Origin: Rhipidocladum racemiflorum
Taxonomy: Eukaryota > Streptophyta > Magnoliopsida > Poales > Poaceae
Assembly: GCA_036346355.1 (NCBI GenBank)
Contig: CM070572.1
Location: 31,533,944 to 31,597,943 of the forward strand
Length of the DNA: 64,000 nucleotides
Direction of reading: 5' to 3'
Positions 33,690 to 43,403 of the stretch are shown here, in pieces (the first letter of the stretch is position 1; every line of letters starts with the position of its first letter). A program made the position numbers and the translations under genes. Below the pieces are notes generated by a model, which saw only the letters and a list, made by a program, of their open reading frames with translations, ran no database searches and had not been told where the DNA came from.

Positions 33690-35440
33690 CGGGGCATTTT
33701 AGTTTGCAAGCTAGGATTTCTGGATACACCGATACGGATACGTGATAGATCGATACTATTTCCAAAAAAACACCGATACGACGACACATGTTTATATATA
33801 TAAAAATAATAATAATAAAAAAATAGTAGAGAAACATCCATGATATATGGTATATCATACATAAAATAGACATAAAAAAAGACAATAACAAAGAAAAATG
33901 AAGAAACAAATAGGCTAGATCATCTCAAAGGCCCATCAGCCTATAGCAAGTGGCTTAGGGCATCTAGTCTACTACTGTCCCAAATGTCTTCTCAAGTGTG
34001 TCCTTCTATTCCCGCCAGCCGCAATCGTGTCTTGCCTCCTAGCCGCCGCTGCCCTCATTAGATCGTGACTCCTGTTGGCTGCTTGGGAGTATACTACACT
34101 ACCACAGTTAAGAGGGAAGAAGATTACTAGTGGGTAGGGGTGCAATCGTATCGGATAGATATCGACCGACCGACCGGATCTGTTCGAATTGAATTTGGGT
34201 AGTGCCGAATAGTTGTCAGATTCAGCATCGGATTCGGAAGATCACTATCCATCGGATCAGAATATTTCAATTATATTCTTTGATAATTCCGGATAACTCA
34301 ATTCAGGTATTTGGATTTGGATAATTACAGCCTATTTTCTAGCATCTTCAATTGGGCCCAACCAAGTAGCCCAAGGCCCAATTCATTTTAGCTTCTAGAT
34401 TCTGGACTCTGGATTATGGGAGAAGTTGATTTTGATTGTGAGAGAATCAGGCGGGATTGGCTGTGACTTCTAGCTAGGTTTCGGATCAGGCCGGCAAGAA
34501 TCAGCAAGAATCAATGAGAATTAGGTTCCTGTCGGATTCTGATTCTATATAGAGGGCAGCTTTTGATTGTGGGAGAAGCTATCCAGAATCCTCCTGTTCG
34601 GCAAACAATCCGCTTTTATTTAAGCAGAAGCTAAAACGTACGGGGCCTAAGTTAGACCCTCCCTCTACGTCTCCACCCTCTTGCTGTCATCCCATCCGCC
34701 ATCCCGCTGACTGATGCTAGCCGCCAATAGAGCTTTACATGCAATAATATAATTTCGCTTGCCTACGTGAATACATGGTGTTCTATTACGAAACATAAAT
34801 GAATATTTGATGCTTTTGCAATTTGATTGGACTACCTGATAAAATGACTTGTCAAATTGCGATAATCCTATTGCATATTGAACTCATACGATTAATTAAC
34901 CATTGCTATATGTGTGCTATATGTATTGTTTGTTTTCGTGCGATATCCAACAAAAATTATTTGGTATCATATCGATTCCGCTCCGTATTCGATTTTAATT
35001 CGTAATCGATATTATTCATGCTGTATTCGTATCCGACAATATCCATATCCAATTCTAAGTCTGATAAAAAATATGATTTAGGATACGGAAAGAACAATAT
35101 CCGACTGAATACGAGCCGATTGCACTCCTACTAGAGGGTAGACTCACTGTGCGTGAGAATCGGTGGTGTCGTCGTGCTAGCAGGGAGAAGAGGTGCCGCA
35201 CACCACCATCTACAAGGGAGGAGGAATGTTGGCGTGGGAGCCCGGAGGAAAAGAGGAGCAGGGTGGTCGTGTTGGGAGCGAAAAGGGACTGTAAGATGGG
35301 AATAAAAGATTCTAGCTTCTCCTTTTAAGATGATAGATGTATTATAATTGAGAGGTATTGAAAAAAAAAATAAGACAAGTATCCATATTTTTTTTGAAAA
35401 ATAGGACATTCATCGCTACGGATAGTTAGCTTTCTGAAGT
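33690..35440. mobile_element. Outer insertion splitting the PPR pseudogene
   Basis: Non-coding DNA between the two PPR parts. It starts near GGATACACCGATACGGATAC (33722) and ends with GTATCCATA and AAGTATCGGAG (about 35380-35445), suggesting loosely inverted GATAC-rich ends. It encloses the hAT element at 34135-35130. Superfamily unknown. Confidence 0.45.
34135..35130. mobile_element. Non-autonomous hAT element
   Basis: Inverted ends: TAGGGGTGCAATCGTATCGG at the left and, inverted, TAGGAGTGCAATCGGCTCG at the right. An 8-bp target duplication with one change flanks it: CTAGTGGG (34127-34134) and CTAGAGGG (35131-35138). The interior is 996 bp, without coding capacity, with repeated CGGAT/ATCCG motifs. 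The 8-bp duplication and TAGGG-type ends indicate hAT. Confidence 0.82.
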
Positions 35441-36018
35441 ATCGGAGTTTGCAAGAGCTCAGGGAAATGAATGCAGAATTTGCTGCTGTTTTGTGAACTG
35501 TGATCGTTCAGATGCGTTCCAAAAGCTGAAGCAGCAGGGGATGAGGCCGACGATGAAGTTGCACACGCTGCTACTCTCCGCGTACGCCAAGGCCGGCGAC
35601 GTTGCCAGGTGCGAGGGGGTGATGGCGCAGCTGCACAAGTCTGGCCTGAGGCCCGACACCTTCGCTCCCAACGCCTACGGCCGCACCGGACAGCTCAACA
35701 AGATGGAGCAGCTCCGCTCGCGGTCATGGAGGACCAAGAGTCGTACGGAGCCGACGCCAGAACGTGTACGGCCGCGCCGGGTACCTGGACAGGATGGAGG
35801 CCGCGTTCGCGTCCCTCGCGGCTAGGGGGCTCGAAGCCGACATGGTGACGTGGGCGTCCCGCATGGGCGCGTACGCGAGGAAGAACGGACGCCGGCACGG
35901 CGAAGGTGCTCGTCGCCGCGTGCTCCGACGAGCAGCAGGTGGAGCAGGTCACCGCCATTGTCAGGTCCATGCACAAAGAGGCCAAGTCATTGTTCACCAT
36001 CTACATGCACTACTCATG

Positions 36019-37626
36019 TAGAGTAGAGTAGGATTGATTCCGAATGAATCGTATTATTTTTATTACAAAATTACAAAAAGATGGGAGTTTCATCATTCAT
36101 GCTTGGAGAAAAGAAAACTTGCTTAATCATAAATCATAATTAACTGGTGACATCGGCTTATGATGCGGATGTGCTGCCTCCGACAATCCTGCACTTTAAT
36201 GGCAACTTGTGTGCACTGTTGTTGTCGTCGTCTGGTTAGGTGAATCCGGTGTTAGTGGGGCCAACTTTAGGTAGGTCTCAACTCTCAACATGTAACTTAT
36301 GAATTAGTTGGCAAAAAAAAAACCTTCTGAATTCAGTCTTAACCCTTAGCAGTAATAACAAACAGCTTTTATTTGAGAAATAAAACATGGAGCTGTTGTG
36401 GTAACCACCTTTGTTCTACCAAAAAATTTTTTCTTCGAAACTTAGGACATAAACTCTGTCATTTCATTAAGAAGAAGGAAACCCTCCGCAGAGGGCAAAA
36501 CAAAGAATACCGCCGCAGAAAGCAGCAACAAACGCAACTCTCGGCCAACGCTACCGAGCTCACCCGCAAACGCGAAAAACAGCCTGAACACGACGTTGCG
36601 CCTCCCTTGGCCGCAGCAACACACCTCACCACTCTGAGCGCTGCCAGCACCGGCGCCACGAGCACACCAAATTTCAACAGCGACAATCGCTCATGTGTAC
36701 TACATCTAGAACTACTCTAGCGAGGGCCACTGGAGTAGATACTAGATATTGTATCAGATCCCGTCACCTACCGCCGCTGCTGTTGTTTGCAGTCTGCATC
36801 AGCCAGCAAGTCCGATCAGAGTCAGAGAGCATTTGTCTACGCATTCGAATGACCCAACCAAACAATCTCCAACCCGTGACGGCGAGTAGAGAGCAGGAAT
36901 CTTCTTGCAAGGCGGCAGCACTCCAATCAATTAGGCGTTAGTTCAAGGGCTTAATTAAGCACCTAACGCATCTTGGGCTGATAGGATTTGATGCGAAGTT
37001 TCTGCTGTATTGTAGTTTGTAAGTTTCAGCCTTCGTTGTGGCTCAACACTCGCTGAATAAAAAGTGTCATCTTACGAAGTAATTTTTCGCAGTATTGCAA
37101 GCTCACCACCAACTTTGCGGTACGCCCGTCTAAATATATATAAGGACTTATTTTATATTTTAATATAAATAAACTGTAATAGTTTTATATTTATTTAATA
37201 TTATTTAGGTGTTTATATTAAGGATTTGTTTGGTAGAGTTTTAGCTCCGTCAGATTCATGGATCTGATGGATCTGGGTATTTCTAGTTCCACTAGATTTT
37301 GAAGCTGGAGCCGTAAGTATGTTAAGAGTTTTTAGATGTGTTATTTTGTTTAAATTTTAGAGTAGAAATATAAATTTAATTCACTTTATTTCAGTCTATA
37401 AGTTTTAGATCTGAGATAGAGCCGAGTTCTGGAATCCTGCCGAATAAGGTCTAAATATACTGTTTAGACATAATAATTAGAAGTAATCTAAGTCATTTTT
37501 AACGTGTCAAGGCAGTATTTTTCAGATGATTTTGCAGAAAGGGAGTAAGAGCCACCAAATCAAGGAGGAGCCCCGACAGAGGAAGCGGCGCCGAGCAATT
37601 CCTCCGTCCGCCCTCTGATCGTGATC
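36019..37626. other. Intergenic: LINE 3' remnant and MITE-like repeats
   Basis: No gene. 36421-36480 reads, on the minus strand, as a LINE-type 3' end (TTTCATTAA-like text and TTTCGAAGAAAAAA). 37205-37445 is a MITE-like repeat related to 29100-29265. 36693-36941 is open in one frame but has no recognisable domain. Confidence 0.45.
37205..37445. mobile_element. MITE-like repeat upstream of the H-protein gene
   Basis: Begins GGATTTGTTTGGTAGAG and ends CTGGAATCCTGCCGAATAAG, loosely inverse, as in hAT-like MITEs inserted near grass genes. The internal part matches 29104-29225. Confidence 0.5.
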
Positions 37627-39495
37627 ATGGCCTCCTCCAGACTGCTGTGGGCTTCGCGCGCCGCCTCCTACCTCAGGATCTCCACCTTCCCCAGGGCCTT
37701 CTCCACCGGTATCGCTCTCCTCCTTGAGGCCACCTTGCCCCCTCCCCGTCTCCGACGGTTTTCTTGTTTGCGCATGTATCTTGTGTTTCCGTGCTGTGTG
37801 TCCTGGGATCACATGTCCCTTGTGTCGAAATGGCATGATCTTGCTGCCTATTTCCTCGCCAAGATCGGATTTTGGGAAGACGCGCGATTCTTTTAGCCAT
37901 CAGATGATAGATATGTGTGGGTTGATCTCTTTGGTGGGGGAAGGTTTCGTCTTTTCTAGAAAGGGATCTTGTCTCCGTTTCTGCCTTTGGCTGATTTGAT
38001 GGTAACCGCGTATGTATGAAAAATTCAACATTTTGTGCCATTGGATGTGTATTGTGCTGCTGTTTTTTTAGCAGATTGATTTGTCAAGTTTAGATTAGCC
38101 TTACGTTGATGCTGATGAGGAAGACACTTGTGTAAAATTTTCGTTGTGATGTTTATCTGATGCATTTAAATGTTCCTCATCATCATAGCAGAACCATGCC
38201 GTGCACGAGTCAGTTTAAAGTTTCAGACTGATATATGTAGTACTTCAGAATTCAGATGAGGAAAAGGCTTGTAAAATCCATTAGGAGCAAAAAGGCTACC
38301 TACCAATCTACAACGGACAAAGGTTTCCGATAAGAGGATGAAAATGTTACATTTTACAATGCCACGATTTTCTGCTTATGAATAAAGAGTTGTGTTGCTA
38401 AAATGGTGCATGCGAAGTACAGATGCACAAGAAATAAGCTGGGAAAAGCTTCTTATAGTAGATTTTATTGCATAAAAATGGCTATCTATACACTGGTTTT
38501 AGGAACAAAAAATAGATGGATGTAGGTATTTATCCCCTGAAATTTGTTGTCGAAGAGGCTTGGCTTTCTATCAAACATTGGCTAAATGGTGACAGGGAAA
38601 AGCATCTTTGTGGTACTTTTTGCCTTAGCTTATATGTTAGTTGCAAGGGGTCACTAATTGGAGTGGTTATGGTACTTCTTATGCTCACATTGTTGATGCA
38701 CTGCTGCTTCACTGCCACTTCAGTGTTTAACACATCTCATGCTAAGCATTTCCCCTTTTTCCAGTGCTGAAGGATCTGAAGTATGCTGACACTCATGAGT
38801 GGGTGAAGGTTGAGGGTGACTCAGCAACTGTTGGGATTACTGACCATGCCCAGGTTGATACATGCATACATTATATCAGTGTGAACAAATTTAGTTGTTA
38901 CACCTTCTAGATGTCAGGTTATTCAGTTCTTCATTTGGCCTGATATACATAATGCATGCAGTCCAAGTCCATTGCTTAGCATTTTTTTAAGAAGATATCG
39001 CTTAAACATATTGACTTCCAATATATTGTCATGTTCAGCATATAGAGTCAGGGCTTGCAATGCTTAAGTTAATAGTGTGTTGTTTTTCCTTCCAGGACCA
39101 TCTGGGTGATGTTGTGTATGTGGAGCTACCAGAAGTTGGCAGCAGTGTATCCCAGGGAAAGAACTTTGGTGCTGTTGAAAGTGTGAAGGCAACCAGCGAT
39201 GTCAACTCGCCAGTATCTGGTGAGGTTGTTGAAGTGAACGATGAATTAAGCGAGAAACCTGGGTTGGTAAGTGTTAACTCGTAATAACCCCCAGCACACA
39301 TTGAAATAAACCTTCGAGTAGATTAAATTCTGCTATAACCGGTATTTTGTATTTTTTTCTGCATAGGTCAATGCAAGTCCATATGAGAGTGGGTGGATTA
39401 TCAAGGTCAAGATCAGTGATTCAGGTGAGCTCAATTCGCTGATGGATGAAGAGAAGTACTCAAAATTCTGCGAGGAAGAAGATGACAATCATTGA
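37627..39495 (+). CDS. GDCSH: Glycine cleavage system H protein, mitochondrial
   Basis: The lipoyl carrier that shuttles the aminomethyl group between the P, T and L proteins of glycine decarboxylase in the mitochondrial matrix, central to photorespiration and one-carbon supply. Four exons: 37627-37708, 38765-38853, 39096-39266 and 39367-39495; phases agree and give 156 residues. The N-terminus MASSRLLWASRAASYLRIST is an Arg/Ser-rich mitochondrial presequence. Then come YADTHEWVKVEG and VGITDHAQ. The lipoylation lysine is Lys88 in GAVESVKATSDVNSPVSGEV, and the C-terminus is MDEEKYSKFCEEEDDNH. Length and motifs match the plant family in full. No damage is seen. Confidence 0.96.
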
Positions 39496-40237
39496 ACAAA
39501 TAACAGTGTCTTCTCAACAGCAAGAATCTGTGGATCGATCCTTGTTGACGCTCCTAATGTGCCATCAAGCACTTACCCCTACCACCTGCTGCCTGAAATC
39601 AGCAAGGATCAACGTATGGAATAAATTGGTTTTGGCATTTGCCTCTTCAACGAGGCTTGCAAAATTCGAACCTGTAGATGACAGGGGTTTCTTTATTTCT
39701 TTGTAGTATTGCCATGATTTCATCTTTAATTCGAAGCTGTCGTGCTCTCTTAATATTTGAGTTCCGTGTTCCCGGTCTCTGCCGTATATTGGTATTTGGC
39801 AGTGCACTAGCAGCTGATTAGGAGATGTTTGTGAAGAAACCCGTGTTAGGATGAAGTCATGCTTACACTGACAGGAATTTTGCATGTTGGGACACCTTTC
39901 ATTATGAGAAGTCCTGAACTCCTGATCCTAGATAGCCTAAAAGCCAGCATGCGAAGAACATGTATCATGTGGTGACGCTTATCACACGAATGCCAGCCTT
40001 TTGTCGTGGAAAAATAGCAGGTGGTTTTCTCCTTGCAGGGTCTTTCAGTAAAGGTCAGCAACACAACTAGCATCAGTGCTAAATACAGTGATCCTGAACA
40101 ACCATTTTATATATGACCTTCGATACAAAAACCTAGAAGATAAAAAAAAAAGGTGCTCGTAGTCTGGTACAGTAATTTCGTCAACAAAACACAGAGGGGC
40201 CCAAGCTGCATGTTACAATGAAGCAAAATAATTTGTC
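39496..40237. other. Convergent 3' flanks of the H-protein and SCI1-like genes
   Basis: The two genes point at each other here. The sequence probably holds both 3'UTRs. No other gene or repeat was recognised. Confidence 0.4.
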
Positions 40238-41989
40238 TCACGCTTTGATGTTCCACCTGTGTGCTGATCGTGGACCGCTACTAATTCCACCATAGTATTG
40301 CAGTGGTAACTTTCCTTTGTTCCACTCTCTAACAAACTTCTCGAAGAGATCACGAGCAGACTCTGAAGAAAGATCAGAGAAATATTTGCATTTTTCTTCC
40401 TTCAACCAAGTTGCAAACTCGTTGTTCTTTGGGAAGTAGTCATCTTTAGATATTTCTTTGAAACCCTGTTTCGATGAAAAAAAAAAATATGAGAGGCATG
40501 AGGAGAAGGGCAAGGGAAAGAGCAAGGATAAATCATTTCTGTCTTCGCAACTTGCCAAAAAAAAATCACTTCTACCTTGGCAAGGGCATTTGTAGCCAAC
40601 TGGTGCATTCAAATACATTTGGTGCATTCCAATACATTTGGTGCATTCTGTCTGTCCTTAACCACATGCTACTTTTGCTGCATTCCAGTTAACCTTAAAA
40701 TGATAAATGACATGCTACCAACATCATAGTCTTGGCGCACAAACTATGGTTCTCACTTCTCAAGATCTTTGCAGGCATGACACAGCATAAAAAAATTGTG
40801 GGAGAGAAACCACCTCCTAAAAAAACTTAATACCTAAATTCAAACCGCCTAAAAAGTCTTGTCCTTCTATTCAGCCTTCAGATGCGAAATACATACTGGC
40901 AAGTTTTCATGAAACTCCATTGTCCAGGGCAACACAACTACACATTTGCCAGAAGTAGGAACAGGTTCTAAGTTTGGTTCTACTTGTAAGGTAAACCAAC
41001 ATAAGATATGGTTCTATTTTGGATCATTATCCCATTATCAGACCTTTGCAAAAGCTCAAGCTTGTACAACAACTCTTCCACGACAAAAGGAGTGTAAGAG
41101 GTAGTAAGTCCAGAATCTAATCGATGCATGCAAACTATTTGCTAGATGATGTCTGGTAAAACCAAACATATCGTTCTGAGCACTTACAGCATCCTTGTCT
41201 TTTCACTTGCTCTTCTTCACATTGGAATGCCTCTCCTTCGAATCTCTATCTGTCAAAACACACACAGAGTAATATGCACATCAACATCGAATCTAGCGCG
41301 ATAGGTATGATCAGGGTTCGCAAAACCGTCGAAAACCGATCGAAAATCGCGGTTTTCGACCGTATCGAGCCGGTTCGAAATCATAAACCGGTTCAATTCA
41401 AAAAATTGAAAAAATTTATGCGATGAAAACCGATTGAAAACCGGTGAAAACCGAGCGGTTTTTCGAGAAAATCGACGAAAACCGCTCAAGAAACCGATCG
41501 CCCAAAAGGTTCAACTCGTCGAGCGGTTTTTTGAGAAAACGATCGGTTTTCGAGCGGTTTTTGTTTTTTTAAAATTTGATTTGAAATTTTTTTGTTCAAA
41601 CGCTCGGTTTCGAACATCTTCGGTTTTTGACGATTTTCGATCGATTTTCGCGAAAAACCGAAGCCGAGCTGGGTTCGATTTTCCACCTCGAAACGGTTTT
41701 GTTAACCCTGGGTATATCATAAAATCTCCATCTTAGTGCACAAGCACCTGGCAGAAATTACTTACAAACATAGACTAAGATATCACAAGCACGAAACTAA
41801 CTAAGCATGATTTCTTTCTGGTAAAGAGAACAGAAACTGTGCATGAACAAATAAAAAAAAAGGAACCGTACCTTTGGCTTTGGATTTGTCCCTGTCGCTG
41901 TGCTTCTTCTTCCTCTTCTTGCGCCTCTCCTCCTCGTCCCTCCTATCATCCCGGCTGCACCTCCTGCCCTCCTTCTTGTCCCGCCTCAT
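40238..41989 (-). CDS. SCI1: SCI1-like (style cell-cycle inhibitor) protein with an in-frame TGA
   Basis: SCI1 proteins are small, basic nuclear proteins that restrain cell division in the pistil. Exons on the minus strand: 41989-41872 (MRRDKKEGRRCSRDDRRDEE, then a Lys/Arg/Asp-rich run), 41249-41188 (DRDSKERHSNVKKSK, TGA, KDKDA) and 40465-40238 (GFKEISKDDYFPKNNEFATW, ending HRWNIKA). Splice sites are GT-AG and phases agree, totalling 408 bases. The C-terminal exon is well conserved. The TGA at 41203-41205 stands where the lysine-rich linker should continue, so the full protein is not made from this reading unless splicing avoids it. A 5'UTR intron is likely (acceptor TTGGTTCAG at about 42016). 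A transposon sits in intron 1. Confidence 0.8.
41313..41709. mobile_element. AACCG-rich inverted-repeat element in SCI1 intron 1
   Basis: Inverted ends AGGGTTCGCAAAACCGTCG (left) and AGGGTTAACAAAACCGTTTC (right, inverse). The 397-bp interior is packed with AAAACCGATCG and CGGTTTTCGA motifs, so it can fold on itself. The flanks GGTATGATC and GGTATATC suggest an imperfect 8-9 bp target duplication. Non-coding. Confidence 0.62.
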
Positions 41990-42214
41990 CTTCCGCTCGC
42001 TCTCCTCTTCCTCCCCTGAACCAACCAAGAAAAGAAATCAGCACACACCGAAGCAGAGAGACGGTTGTGCCGAACCGCGAAAGGACCGAGATCTTTGGTC
42101 ACCCAAGGAGGGAGAAGAGCGGCGCTTCCTCGACTTGCCTTCGCCGCCCGTCGTCGCCGCCGGCCTCCGCTTCCGAGAGAAGGAAGCGAGGAACAACTAC
42201 TCAACTTGGGTTCG

Positions 42215-42290
42215 TGGTCATAATGGGCTGGGATGGCATTAATTAGGCCCATGCATTTTGCCCATTCTATCGTTGGGCCCAATAGTCATT
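42215..42290 (-). promoter_or_regulatory. Site II (TGGGCY) cluster upstream of SCI1
   Basis: Within 75 bp are ATGGGCTGGG, TAGGCCCATG, TTGCCCATTC and GTTGGGCCCAAT: several TGGGCC/T boxes on both strands. Such site II clusters bind TCP factors and are common in promoters of plant cell-proliferation genes. They lie upstream of the presumed SCI1 transcription start near 42200. The function is inferred. Confidence 0.5.
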
Positions 42291-42309
42291 GGATCGGGCG
42301 CAAACGGTA

Positions 42310-42670
42310 TTACGGTGAAGTTTGAGGGGCTACTGTACAAAATTACCCGTTAGGCTCCGTTATTCTCGATGCTGGCCGTGTATAATCGATCGGACGGTTA
42401 CAAGTGATCGAGTCCGGATCGCGAATCTCCATCGCGACCGGAGCGGGTGCTAAAACGGTAATGTGACGGTGTCCGAGGGCTCATAAGCAAAAGTGCCCGT
42501 GGGGCTCCCGCACTTCTCGATCCTGGCCGTATATACTCGATCGTACGGTTATGAGTGATCGATCCAACTCGGGACGGGCGTAGACGGCAATACAGTGAAA
42601 GTTAAGGACTTATTTGAAAAAATGGCTGGGGCATACGGTTCGTCTCAATCTCAGCCGTGGAACCTACATC
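42310..42670. repeat. Three diverged tandem units of ~130-150 bp
   Basis: Units start at about 42310, 42460 and 42592. The first two share CGTTAGGCTCC/CCGTGGGGCTCC, TTCTCGAT-C-TGGCCGT-TAT, TCGATCGKACGGTTA and GTGATCGA; the third is more diverged. Non-coding. Confidence 0.55.
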
Positions 42671-43115
42671 GGACGGCAACTGTCGTGTCGTACAATCGTT
42701 CGTTGCCGCTCCCAAGTCTCTGCGGCGGTGGCGGCCATCGACTTTGCTCGATGCATGCTGCAAGGCTGGTTATTTCTTGTTCCAGTATTTGCAATCCCTC
42801 TCCCAAAACTTCTCACACTTCTTGCAAAGAAATTGACCTCTCTGTTTATGCATATGCCCTAGTTCTCAAGCATATGCGGTACAATGGCGGGTATATTTAG
42901 AACTCTTTTAGAGTACACTAAATTTAATATGAACCGTTCATTTTTTCGATTTAATAGATCAAATTAGCTAGTACTTATTTATACTTCCTTCAGTAGTACA
43001 ATAATAAAAATACATTTAACAAATCAATGATTAGATTTAATTTCTACTGTATACTATATACTAACAACATAATGCACAGTAAAACTTATGTATATTTATG
43101 CAGCTCCAATCAACA
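42670..43115. other. Intergenic sequence, nothing firm
   Basis: A 101-codon frame (42595-42900) has no recognisable domain. 42900-43090 is A/T-rich and resembles 10370-10500 and 9400-9530 in short phrases such as TTAGATTTAAT. It is probably a short repeat. Confidence 0.3.
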
Positions 43116-43372
43116 TGTTAGAACATATAGTCGTTGGTTATCTGCAGAATGAAATGAATAATACATCGTAGTTGTAGCTGTGTACATGTGTGTACTGAGT
43201 GCGTGCATGGTGACCGAGTCTCACTGCGTGATGACCGCGCCATGATAGGCATGATAGGCAGGCCGTTGGCGTAACTGACGGCTATGCTTATCATGGTTTT
43301 CTATATGAATAGATTGATCCATTGAGGATCTGTGCGCTTCAACTAAAATCAAACCAGTGTGTGCATTTTACA
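43116..43372 (+). repeat. 5' LTR of the copia element at 43116-50931
   Basis: 257 bp, TGTTAGAACATATAG to GTGCATTTTACA. TGGTATCAGAGCC follows at once. Confidence 0.95.
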
Positions 43373-43403
43373 TGGTATCAGAGCCACCATCCAATTCTGC
43401 GCC

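Larger units (their letters stand above)
33506..36018 (+). pseudogene. PPR gene remnant (At2g35130-like), split by insertions
   Basis: Part 1 (33510-33665) reads SRAGFPQGASELFSLMQRKG and CEPDRASYNILVDVYGRAGL. Part 2 (about 35500-36015) continues AFQKLKQQGMRPTMKLHTLL, SAYAKAGDVARCEGVMAQLH, then in other frames VYGRAGYLDRMEAAFASLAA, CSDEQQVEQVTAIV and ending near AKSLFTI. These are consecutive degenerate 35-residue pentatricopeptide repeats. PPR proteins of this type normally bind organellar RNA. A deletion and shifts occur at about 35673-35760 and 35880-35930. The N-terminal half is missing. About 1.75 kb of transposon sequence (33690-35440) separates the parts. Similarity to At2g35130 is from memory. 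Confidence 0.8.

Noticed and set aside
36373..36941. 115- and 82-codon frames between the PPR pseudogene and the H-protein gene
   Set aside because: No recognisable domain, and the first begins in a LINE-tail-like sequence.
41801..42028. SCI1 exon starting at 42028
   Set aside because: The first codon there is TTG and lies before a splice acceptor; the first usable ATG is at 41989.
43359..43403. Upstream in-frame ATG of the copia polyprotein
   Set aside because: It lies in the LTR and primer-binding site; Gag starts at 43404.
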